Of a DNA stretch of 64,000 nucleotides, positions 12,901 to 22,808 are shown one piece after another. Within the stretch, counting starts at the first letter, position 1. The number at the start of each line of letters is the position of its first letter. The notes below the pieces were generated by a model. It ran no database searches. It saw only the letters and a list, made by a program, of their open reading frames with translations, and was not told the DNA's origin. The DNA is from Saururus chinensis (Eukaryota; Streptophyta; Magnoliopsida; Piperales; Saururaceae). The stretch is from contig CP141147.1 of NCBI GenBank assembly GCA_035235625.1, positions 30,858,756-30,922,755 on the forward strand, in the 5' to 3' direction. The translations under genes were made by a program, and so were the position numbers.

Positions 12901-15535
12901 GTGAAATAGCTTTTGAATCAATCGCGGATAACAGAGCCATGTTGAGTGCGGGGCTTGCCAAGAGATCTGATGAACTATTGAAGGATGGGTATGTAATAAC
13001 CTTGCATGCAAGGGATCGACCTGGGTTTCATGTGTCCAGGCAACGGGTGCGAGGTGGTGGTTGGTTTCTGGATACCATGTCAAATGTTACAAAAAGAGAT
13101 CCTGCTGCACAGTTTCTTGTTGTTTTCAGGAACAAGGTATTACAAGTTGAAGTAACTTTCTTGCTTTAATATGTGATAAACTTGTTCTTTTTTATTTTGA
13201 TTGCACTTTGATTTTTGACTGTGTTTACTTTTTACAGGACACAATCGGGTTACGATCTTTTGCTGCTGGAGGAAAGTTGTTGCAAGTAAGTTCTGTTCAT
13301 CAATAGTAAGGTCGCAAGTAATATTTGGTTTAGATAACCTTAACTATTGTTTGCAGTTCATTTTTTGTATGGCAAAAGAAAATCTGTACTCTGAGATACC
13401 TAAATCCAATGCAGATCATTGACTTTGAGATCAATGGTCCTAAAAGAACCCATTTAACCTATCCAACCAAGGCTCCCTCCTCTCACAACCTCACCTTGTT
13501 CTCTCCTTGCATTTGATCACCCATCAACTCCTGCTGACAAACTTTGGTAGCTGCCCGATTCCCTCTTCTCACCCAATGGCAGCTTGACTTCCCTTGAGTG
13601 ATCTAGCCTCATTTTCCCCTTTCACGGTGTGCCATATTCTCCTATTCCTTCCTCATTGGTCCTCATTATCTCCTAGCAGGGAGGGAAGTGGTTTGCTGAG
13701 AGTGGCATTGGGAAGGAGAAAGGAAAGGAGACAAAGAGGTGAGGCATTGGGAGTCAAGGAGGAAGAGAGGAGAGTTGGGGTCACTTGTATGGGTGCTTTT
13801 ACGACCCTTGATTTGAAAATGAAGGGTGAGATTAATATTTGAGTACTGAAACCAATCTGTACTCAAGTACAGATTTTCCATGCCCTTTTTATATTAGCCT
13901 TGTCTATATAGACTGTATACGCAACTCCAATGACCGAAGCTAATTGTTGTATCAATGTTCTTGCTTATTGCTACTTGTAAGCATGTACTTAATGCAAGAG
14001 TACCAACAGTTTCTTTAAGGTGTGTGTTGGGTGTTGATCAATGCGATTAGCATGCTAGAAGTTTTGTGTGGATCTGTTTATCATTCTGCCATCATAATAT
14101 GCACAATAGTCCTTAGCAGCGCCCTTCATGAAGAATAGGCAATTGTGTATTTCTAGTTTCCCAATGTATTATTAGCTTAAGTAATGATCTAGAACTTTTG
14201 CCATGATCCACAGTGATTGGATTGAACCTTTCAGGAACATGCAGGACTAGGTTGAAAAATAATTGTTACTTGTAGCTACCAACTATGACTTGAAGCATCA
14301 ATATAATATAATCGGGATTTATCTATATGCTAATTTTTATTTATCTTTTCTTTGTATTGTATTGTTTCTGGTTCCCAGATAAATAGGAGGATGGAGTTTG
14401 TATTTGCTAGTCACAGCTTTGATGTTTGGGAAAGTTGGATGTTGGAAGGCTCTTCGTTGGAGGAATGTAAGCTTGTCAACTGTAGAAATCCCTTGGTAAG
14501 TTTGTTTCAAAGAATATGCTATATCTTAATTATGATTTTTTTTGGATCAGTTGTTTCTTAGTTGAGGTTGAATGTGATAGCTACTTGACTTGATATTTTT
14601 AGAGTGTCTGCAAATAGGTTTCCTGATTCAGGGCCATGATGACAATCTGAAAGATTTCATCAATAGATTTGGTCCACTACATGTACAATGTGAATGTTCC
14701 ACAAATTGTTAGTCTAATTGGGTTTGCAGCTGTTAAATCGGGCTTTAGGCAGGGACTTTGGTTCAACTAGGGGCCCAGTTGAGTTTTTGTTCAGATTGAG
14801 GGCATAAGGTTCAGATGAAGTCATGAGGAGGAAACCATTCCGAGCTTGTTGGATTGCGATAGTTTGGCCATTTTTTAGTCTATTTTTTCTTGAAAGTTAA
14901 TTGTTTATATTGCTGCTGTTTAGGCTTAAATTCAAACATAGTAGCTGGCCTTGTCTAAATAAATACTCTCTCCGTCCCACATTAATAGCTCCATTTATTT
15001 TTTCAAAATGAAATTCATTTTGAAAAAATAAATGGAGCTATTAATGTGGGACAGAGGGAATTCTATAGTAGGGGAATTCTACAAGTATATTTTATGCAAA
15101 AAAAAAAGCTAATAATTGTGTCATCCAAATATATGAATATGTATTCCCCTACATCAGGTTCACATGTAATTTCTAGGACAAGATTATTTAGTTATCGTGT
15201 CTTTTTTTTTTTGGAAAATTATGAAGTACTTCTAGAATGGTAGTACATCGATTAGGAGGTAATTGGGTACACTAGAGAAAATGGATTTGGATCCTGCCAC
15301 CTCTGGGATTCCCAGCCAGGCTGCCTTAAAACGTGTCTTTTACCTTTCCACTGAGGAAAAGGTGCTTCGACACATTTGAATTGTATCAACAGCATCTTGG
15401 TGTGACCGTGGAGTAGTATATGACAGGTACCTTATATTGTCTATCTCGTGCTTAATGCAGGCTAGTTTGGATGTTCGCATTGAGATTCTTGCAGCTGTTG
15501 GTGAAGAAGATGGAGTTACGCGTTGGATCAATTAG
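9901..15535 (+). CDS. AN: ANGUSTIFOLIA, plant CtBP/BARS-like protein (7 exons)
   Basis: Exons 9901-10506, 10927-11095, 11568-11698, 12330-13136, 13238-13285, 14379-14495 and 15461-15535 join in frame to about 650 residues; the Arabidopsis protein is 636. All introns are GT-AG. The product shapes leaf cells by affecting cortical microtubules and works at the trans-Golgi/stress-granule level and with nuclear partners. Visible marks are LNCLEDC (the LxCxE motif) near residue 34, a degenerate dehydrogenase fold with GLVLGIIGRSASARSLATRS, then RRMDTLNDLLAASDLVSLHC and ECLQHIKPGAYIVNTGSSQL. A basic nuclear signal GKRSKSGKKAKKKHARRK follows in exon 4, then the plant-only C-terminus ending DGVTRWIN. 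The start follows the GC-rich 5' region and gives the usual N-terminus. Intron 5 holds an inverted-repeat element, and a decayed copy of the last exon follows the stop. Identity is very secure. Confidence 0.97.
13378..13879. mobile_element. non-autonomous element with inverted ends in AN intron 5
   Basis: The ends are inverted: GAAAATCTGTACTC at the left and GTACAGATTTTC at the right. A second inverted block (TCAATGGTCCTAAAAG against CTTTTACGACCCTTGA) lies inside, and the core is purine/pyrimidine-rich. It sits wholly within the intron. I could not see a convincing target duplication, so the superfamily is open; a MULE-like element is possible. Confidence 0.5.
14966..15060. mobile_element. 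near-perfect palindromic Stowaway MITE in AN intron 6
   Basis: It starts CTCTCTCCGTCCCACATT beside TA and folds on itself with about 39-bp arms that match almost perfectly (about 14973-15012 against 15013-15052). The right end reads GTGGGACAGAGGG. The near-perfect pairing points to recent insertion compared with the other copies here. Confidence 0.8.
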
Positions 15536-15572
15536 AGGACAACAGAGAGAGAGCATTTATGCCCTTCTCATG

Positions 15573-15678
15573 CTAATGCAGGCTGGCTTGGATTGCTTGC
15601 ATTAAGGTCAGGCTGGCTTGGATTGCTTGCATTAAAGTTTTGTCACCTATTGGTGAAGACAAAGTTGCTATCAATTAG
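15573..15678 (+). pseudogene. decayed duplicate of the AN terminal exon
   Basis: Just after the AN stop, this stretch repeats the last exon and its acceptor. CTAATGCAG|GCTGGCTTGGAT matches the real CTTAATGCAG|GCTAGTTTGGAT, and it ends TTGGTGAAGAC...ATCAATTAG as the true exon ends GTTGGTGAAGAAGAT...ATCAATTAG. Inside the copy a 30-bp segment (GGCTGGCTTGGATTGCTTGC) is itself duplicated at about 15580 and 15610. The frame is lost. Confidence 0.75.
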
Positions 15679-18042
15679 GTGACTAGGGATTCTCTCACTC
15701 ATTTGGTTTGTATTCCTGGCCAACTCTGTAAAGCATTCAATTTTGATTACGATGCTGAAATGGGAGGATTGGCTTTCTTGGATTTATTGTGGTGGCAGTT
15801 TGGTTTCCTGAGATTACACTTCAACGAATGTACAATTTCACATCACGATTTTGTTGTTTTAATCCGTGTAACACAAGTTAGCGCCATAGATGATTTCTCT
15901 GGTTGGTTATTCATATTGTCAATGTGTTTCAGAGTCTCGCAAGGATGTTTCTTCTGTATGTCCCGTGGACTTCAGCCATGTGGTCATGTTTTGCCGTAAC
16001 CCTAGCCCTCGGAAGCAGGATTTGTAAAGAAAAATATTTTTTTAACCACCTATTGTGACTATAATGCATGATAATGTTGAAAGGTGTCATGGGCACAAAG
16101 TTTTATCTAATGTTTTTACACGTGATAGTTTGGTTGTACCGTGTAACCAGTGGCTTATTCGCCTTCTTTTACTCAAGTTTATGTAAATTTAAACAAGGTA
16201 CAATACAGGGAAAAATGAGAAGGGAAATGGAAAAAAAAATTTAATTTTTTTATTTAACATGTAGTTTACACTAAGGCCTATATTTTATTTCTAAACTTAA
16301 TACTGACTCAGTTATCTTGCAAACAAGTGTGCCCCTTTATTAAAAATTGCTTAAGCCTTGTTGAGTTGTACTAAGTATGGTTTGCCCCTTAGTTGAGTGT
16401 ACGGTGTTTATTGTCCAATAATTCTCTAAAACTGTGGCTAAAATTCTCAATCCGACTTTTGTAGATTTTTGAGTTTTGAATATTTGAATAACCTTTGAAC
16501 AAGGCTCCAACTTCGTTCCCAGCCTAAGGATCCACTCTGCTCTAACATATTACACCTTTGGCTCGCCCCCTGGCTGTATTCGCCCCTTAGATCAATCTAC
16601 CAAGGTTGGCTAGATCAGCTTATGCTCTCAGCCTTCTCTATGTTGAATATAATGAGTCTCTCTCCCTCAAGTAGCTATGAGACCCCCTTTACATAGAAAA
16701 TTACTTGAGAAGCCTAATGCTACTTAGACTCGCCCAATTTTAGTTATAAATTCGAAATCTCAATCTTTACCCTATTACAAATAAGAAACCATCTAATATA
16801 TATATGCTCAAAACAGTTTCAAAAGAGTCCTAACCCAACTAGAAGTATAATTGAACTATCATTAAAGTGTCCCGCCTCTCCTAACACTTCTTGGACTCCT
16901 ACTCTAACTAGAAGTCTTATGCTCGCATGTTATCTTGTCTCAGCAAAGTCTTAAGTGCATTATCTTTTTACATGGAATCCATATCCCACTAGGATTCAGC
17001 CGTTTTGAGCAATCTGACTTAAGCACAATTACTTATCCGGACTTCCTACTTGCATGAAGCCTTCGAGGCGACTCTTAGTCGCGGTAGGAAATATGAGAAT
17101 GAATCAGCAACAACCACCAATGTCTTTCCTACTTCAAGTAGGAGTTGTTTGTGATAGTTCCGACCTTTTTAAGAACCACCCTAGGTGATGGCGCCCAGTC
17201 CGCCATCAAATCCTACTCCAAGTAAGACTTAGATATGAGTTTGCCAATGCACCAATACCATTGTTTTTCAGCTTTTCTTTGGTTATCCGCTCACAAAGCT
17301 GAAAATTCCTCCACCTTTTAGCCTATTTCGAAGCTAGGTGTCTAACAAAAGGGAATCCAAACAACTTACTGGATCTGGTTCCCAAGTTTTTTTTCCACCA
17401 CTTTTTTTATGTAGCCGTGGGATCTGGTTTTGAAGTTTCTCTCTCCAACTCTTCTTTTGTGTGGCTGCTTCTAATTGTTGGTTATCAAGCTTTGATAAGA
17501 AAACCTGGTCAGGTTAGATGAGTCCCTTTGGATTGGTCGATATGCTTTGGAGGTGTATTGCCCCACAATGCTCAAGATATTTTTCTTGACATATCGAGGA
17601 GATAAATTATACTTAGCTATATTGTTCTATAGCATCGATTGCCTTATACTCATCTGGCTGCCCATTGCCATTGAGCATACATTGCACATTTAAATGGAAT
17701 CTGCCCCAAGCAAGCTGTTTCCTAATCGTTGCAATACAATAGCTTAAACTGGTAATTCGTAATAGCTTAGAAACAAATTCTAAATGTGTTTCATTCGTAT
17801 TTCAACACAAGCATTTGGGTGGGATAGAGGTATGCAAAAGGTGTGCTTCACTTTCTCCATCTTCAAAAACCTGTTAACCATCACTCAAAATACAAGTTAA
17901 ATGAAAATGAAAAGTTGTTTGAACGAAAGAAGTTCGACCTCATAAATACACATTTATACAACATAAACAAAGCACACAGAAACGGCCGAGAAAAACCAAG
18001 AACACAAGCACTAACCGCCTCTGGTTCATCATTTCCTGCTCT
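15679..18042. other. intergenic region, no gene recognised
   Basis: Positions 15679-16150 probably hold the AN 3' flank. The part at about 16180-17830 has a different, less AT-rich texture, with many CGCCCC and TAGGAGT phrases. On the minus strand it carries a TATATATATTAGATGG stretch that could be a promoter-like or repeat-derived segment. It contains no long open frame and I could not assign it to a repeat family. Confidence 0.4.
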
Positions 18043-18552
18043 CTACTCTCCCTCCTTCCACATCTCTGGCCAGTTCCTCTTAGCCTCCTCCCACCCCAGA
18101 AGAGAGCCTTTCTTCTCTGGGTCCCAACTGGTGGACAGGGTCCCATAAGCAATGCCCAGCGCCGAGCTCCCAAACAAGGCCAAGGTGGTCACGAAGGGAA
18201 ACCACATGGGCACATCCCACACGCCCTTCTCCTTAAGCATCCCTAGCAAGTATATCAGCCCAACACCCAGAGCCATGGGACTCCCCACGGCCACCAGAAT
18301 TCTAACTATCATTCTGTCAAAGACCACCTGCGGTATCGCATCCTCCTTGTCCTCTCCTCCGTCACTGCTGCTGCCGCCTTCTTTCCGTCTTTTCTTCTCC
18401 GGCATTGCCACCGGAGAGCCGAAGCCTTTGGCCTCTGCATATGGGCGATGCTTAGTAACAGTAGGGGGCAGCACCGGCCTTCTTTGTAGCCACGAATAAG
18501 CTTTACTGTATGTATTTGGAGGAAGCAAGCTTAAGTTGAGCAACATGTTCAT
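18043..18552 (-). CDS. PAM68-like thylakoid assembly factor (DUF3464)
   Basis: This intronless gene encodes 169 residues from the Met at 18552; an in-frame Met at 18546 is also possible. The open frame extends 51 codons further up to 18705, but that part looks unlike a transit peptide, so I prefer the internal start. The N-terminus is a plastid leader, followed by AKGFGSP and a Lys/Asp-rich linker. IPQVVFDRMIVRILVAVGSP leads into membrane segment 1, and WDVPMWFPFVTTL into segment 2. Then comes the signature SSALGIAYGTLSTSWDPEKK and SLLGWEEAKRNWPEMWKEGE. PAM68 family proteins sit in thylakoids; PAM68 helps assemble photosystem II, and PAM68L is needed for the NDH complex. The IPQVVFDRM and YGTLSTSWDP wording resembles PAM68L (At5g52780) more, but the subtype is uncertain. 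Confidence 0.9.
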   Translation of the reverse strand: MNMLLNLSLLPPNTYSKAYSWLQRRPVLPPTVTKHRPYAEAKGFGSPVAMPEKKRRKEGGSSSDGGEDKEDAIPQVVFDRMIVRILVAVGSPMALGVGLIYLLGMLKEKGVWDVPMWFPFVTTLALFGSSALGIAYGTLSTSWDPEKKGSLLGWEEAKRNWPEMWKEGE

Positions 18553-18705
18553 GGTTTCTCTATAAGCTAACTGTGTTTTTTCTTCTATGGAGTGTAGCTC
18601 ATCCTTCTTTTGCTTATCCGAATGAACGAATGGCATATATTTCCCCCTCCTTGTTGCTTCTTCAAAAGATATTCTTACAGAGTTCAAGGCCATCCAGTGT
18701 CCCAA

Positions 18706-21051
18706 TCTTCCTCAGAATCCCATCCAACTCCCTTTTGCCAGGCAAACTGGTCATTTGTTGGGTTCTCTTCGAAGTTTGAACCAGTGTTTAAAAACTCAGA
18801 CCAGGCTGGCCGGGTTCGACAGGCTTGGTCAATAATTCAGGCTGAATTATTTGGGTTACTGGGTGTAGTTGACCAGGCAGATCACTCAAGCTTGGCGGGT
18901 TGAACCGGTGATCCAGACGATTAGACCAGAGAGGAGAAGGAGGAGAACCGTGTCACCCTGCCTAAGCCAAATGGCCGCAAGTAAGCTCCACATCGAGGAT
19001 AGTCTCGTTGACACATAAGGATGGCACTAACTAGCAGAGATAGGGTTGTCGTTGAGGAAGAGGTGTTGGGCCTGGGCGGCGAGATCAGAGGCATGATAGA
19101 GGGGTAGAGGGAGGAGGAGATCTTGGAGAGAGGGGTAAAAGGAGTGGGTGTGGTAGGTAGAGAGGAAGGGGGAGGAGTAGTCCGGCCACTAGGATCAGGA
19201 CTAAGCCGTGAGGGAAGGGAGGGAGATGAAGGTGGAAGAGGGTGTGGGCCATCTGGCCATCATGGCCACTGGGGTTGGGGCCAATTTGTCAAAGATGAGA
19301 AGGAGGGGAAAGGGGAAGAGGGTCAGCCATCGGGGAGGAGAGAAAGGGGAAGTTGGGGTTGTATTGCCCGGGAGGAGAGGGAGGGAGATCCAAAAAGAGG
19401 GGAAGGAAGGCTTAAGCCACAATCGTCACTCAAATCCACTTTAGACTCCATATAAGTAGAAAATTATCAGTGTGCATCACTGTTGGTCATATATTTTACT
19501 ATTTACTAAATAACTTATTAATATAAGAGGCTCGTTTATATGAATCTACATATGAGCCTAGACTCGTAAGACCATCGGATTTAAATCCAATAGCTCATAT
19601 TACTCAAGGGGCATTTAATCCCTAAATAACGTGGCCTATCGGATCCAAAGGGCTTGAGCCCAAGCTCTTATTAACTGTTGTGCTAATTATAATTTATGAG
19701 ACACCAAGGACTGATGGTTATAACATACTCATGGGGTTATTGGGTGAGTGGTGAAATACATGACGTACACCCAAATTTTTTTTCTCAGATAAGATTAGGG
19801 TTAAAGAATAAGAAGTAAATGGTAAACAATTTTTATAGTGACCTGGTCAACTGAAGTTGACCCTAATTAAATAGGCTCGGACACCAATGCGGGTAAGTGT
19901 TCGGGGCCGGGTGTTAGAACATTACTTGAAACCAAGAAGATAGTGCTGGAATCCTGTAACTCTTATGTATGTTGGTTGTTCTTTTTCTTTAATAAGCAAA
20001 CACAAATCTGTTCAACGGCAACCATGTTACTCTGACCGAGGTCCACCTTTGAAATTTGATTTGTTCAGTCAATTGTTAAAATGGACGCCCACAGAAAGCA
20101 TTGACTAATGTGGGCGACAAACCACTGACAAAGTTGCAACATCCATTATGTGTTTCAGCTATTTTCCTCCGCAACAATTTTAATCGTCACGTGAGGCCAT
20201 GACCCCAACTAGGTCATCAATTACGCAATTTGGCATATCAAAATGCAAATGCATGAATTAGTATCCACCATGTTTCAAGGTCCTCAGCAAGAACATTCTT
20301 GTACGTCCAAGGTCAATTGGGTTGGCTCTACAAACACCACCCACACCAGCATCCAGAAGAGGTGTTAAATGACCAATGTTTCCCAGTAGCTTAAAGCTAA
20401 AGGGTTACTATATTATTTATTTTACGACCCAACTCAACGTCCTTCTGCAGGTGCAAGCATTCTTCAAAATTCAGCACCCGGATATAAATCAGGACTTTAG
20501 AGAAATGTAGAAAACTCGGGCCCCAGCTCAGATACTATGCTAAATAATCAATGTTTCCCAATAGTTTAAGGGTCAGGTAACAAGCTGTTATGTTATTTAT
20601 TTTATAGGCCAACTCAGCAAGAGGGAATTGAAGCAGCCACTTCCTTGCCAGGCCATTCGGAGGCTAATGGAATTGAGCGCTGTTGGCCACACCTTTTTGT
20701 TGCCCCCTAGACAGAGGAATTGGTAGGTAGATACATTTTCTTTTTAGCATGAAATTTTGATTGTAGGACTTTAGCCTCTCATGCCATTAAGAAACTACTG
20801 TAGATCCCATATTAGTTAAATTCTGGAGGCTATGGCTTTATTTTCCGACTGTTCTTGGTGTCCTAGACTGATGCTAGCACACAGATTCATGTTGAAGTCT
20901 GCCGTACATTTCACTTGATTACTCTTAAGTCAAAATTCGATGAGATTTTCAAGCAAAGTGTGTAGAATAACTATTATTTTAAGCTGTTACATAACCATTT
21001 TCCCCTAATAGCTTCAGTGCTTAGGTAATAATTTATTATTATATTTATATC
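18706..21051. other. intergenic region with purine-rich and direct-repeat segments
   Basis: A G/A-rich, GC-elevated block at about 18930-19420 gives overlapping open frames on both strands but no recognisable protein, and looks like decayed repeat. Related phrases around CAATGTTTCCCA(G/A)TAG and TATTATTTATTTTA recur at about 20370-20440, 20540-20600 and 20980-21040. They suggest old duplicated fragments. No gene is supported. Confidence 0.4.
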
Positions 21052-21603
21052 TGTTGGCGGTGAAATAATAATTACGGGATTTTTTAGTGAAGGGCAGTCT
21101 TGTCTTTTACTCTGCATGACCTAAGTTATAAATAGGTTTTATCATAGAGGCTTATGATTGATAAGAGATTGATGCGTGAGTGGATTCTGACGCAAAGAGA
21201 ATTTTAGAGAAGTTGCAGCCGCCACGACCCGGAACCGAGAGGTCTACGCACAGAGAAGGAAAACAGAGATTCTGAGAGGAAGAAGGAGTTTTCTTCTTGT
21301 GTATTGCGTGAAGAGCGTTGCTGAGTGATCTTGTAATTCTCTTGTACTCTTATTCTCTATTTAGTGGAATTGTGTGATCCTATGGACGTAGGCAGCAAGG
21401 CCGAACCACGTTAAATTCCCTTGTGTACTTTGCTTTCGTATTGGCGTTCTTAGATCCATATTTCTGCAGTACATGTAGGGGAACAGTAAAACTATACTAT
21501 GTTCGCCCAGAACTCGGAACGATAACTATATACTGCTCGGCCGTAACCGCAGTACAGTAAACTTATACTCTGTTTGGCGAGGCCTGTAATTTTATTCCCC
21601 ACA
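21052..21603 (+). repeat. solo LTR, Copia type, with 5-bp target duplication
   Basis: The 552-bp unit starts TGTTGGCGG and ends CCCCACA. It is flanked by ATATC on both sides (21047-21051 and 21604-21608). It contains TATAAATAGG and the phrase GGCCGAACCACGTTAAATTC near its 3' end. The same LTR family, 5'-truncated but followed by a tRNA-Met-type PBS and a gag start, lies at 25365-25735. No internal region remains here. Confidence 0.88.
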
Positions 21604-21635
21604 ATATCTTAATAATGTACAAATGGTTTTAAATA

Positions 21636-21734
21636 CTCCCTCCATCCCATAATAAGTGTGATTAGAAAAGTAAAATAAACTGGCTTTATATTAGTTTTAT
21701 TTTTTAATCAAGACACTTATTGCAGGATGGAGGA
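21636..21734. mobile_element. Stowaway MITE
   Basis: It begins CTCCCTCCATCCCATAATAA after TA and ends TTGCAGGATGGAGGA before TA, with inverted ends covering AAGTGT/ACACTT. The 99-bp length and TA target are typical of short Stowaway elements of the Tc1/mariner group. Confidence 0.8.
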
Positions 21735-22690
21735 TAAGAAATTTTTACCTCTTTTCTTTCTTTCCTTTCCCTCCCATTTTGAACTTCTGGAAGTTTATCG
21801 GAGTGGGTACAAATCAGTGGGTGGCTCTTTAGCCCTATGCCGTACTTGTCAAACCTGTTTACCTTGTTATTCAAAACAGCAAGCCATTGATAATATTTGG
21901 GCATTGCATTTATCATAACGCCATTGGATTCTGGTTACATGTCTCTTCTTGTATTACTTGCAGCCACTTTGTATATTTGTACCAACCTGAAGCCAGAGGC
22001 AAAATTCCTTGTAGATAAACGAAGCATTAACTCATGCTTTGTGGCCTAACTATGTGTTACTATGCCAGACTAACGTATTAGACGTGATGCACTGTGAGTA
22101 CTCAGATTGAGATCTGACGGCTTACATGTAACATATGGTGGGCAGGCGGGTGATTCAAAACCTATCTGCCCCATGTTTAACGCCCGCTGCGCAATTGAAA
22201 TCGCTCCAAAAAAATACCAAGGCAAATGTATGGGCATGTATATGGTCACATAAAGCAATTAATTTAACCAAGAGTCCTACTAATCCAACATCATTATCAA
22301 CTTGGTAGTTCAAGTGCAGGTAGGATAGATGTACGTAGAACTAGGTGTCACGATATCCAAGCAATTATATAGCATGGAGTACACTTTAATGTCGAGGACT
22401 GCATGTACGTATAACAGATTAACATACCCAATAATCAATTATGGCAAGCTTAAGCTTAACATACTGTGATAAAGAATACAAGCATAAGGACCTTCAAGTT
22501 TTACAGCCACCATGAAGTCCCAAGGGTCAATCCAGCATTTTAGTTAATTAATTAGGCAACCTTATGAGGAACATCACTATCCAGGAACAGTGGCCACCAA
22601 GAGAATGTGCTAAAATTTCACATGTGATGGCTTTTGTGTTCAAAATTACATCTGTAAAACTTTTGAACGTTGAAAAGGATACGCAGCCGG
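21735..22690. other. ACC synthase upstream region
   Basis: No gene is seen. About 22105-22260 contains a copy of the dispersed repeat noted near 1862 and 58170 (phrase GGTGATTCAAAACCTATC). Confidence 0.4.
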
Positions 22691-22695
22691 TTGTT

Positions 22696-22702
22696 TATAA
22701 AT
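22696..22702 (+). promoter_or_regulatory. TATA box of the ACC synthase gene
   Basis: TATAAAT lies 107 bp upstream of the start codon at 22809 and is followed by a pyrimidine-rich leader, consistent with transcription starting near 22730. Inferred from position and sequence only. Confidence 0.5.
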
Positions 22703-22808
22703 TCCACCCTCCCTCGTCCTTTGCATCCATCAGCACACTCTCATTTTACTACAGTCTTGTTTTCACGTTTCTAAAATAGTTGAGAATTGATCCCTTGCAA
22801 AGCCATAG

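Noticed and set aside
17478-17500. TTGGTTATCAAGCTTTGATA as a retroelement primer-binding site
   Set aside because: It loosely resembles a tRNA-Met site, but no LTR end precedes it and no gag follows.
18553-18705. N-terminal extension of the PAM68-like frame (51 codons)
   Set aside because: It is in frame, but its charged sequence is unlike a plastid leader, whereas the Met at 18552 opens one. I treated it as 5' leader.
19123-19455. Gly/Arg/Glu-rich frames on both strands
   Set aside because: Low-complexity purine-rich DNA gives open frames by composition; no conserved protein is seen.
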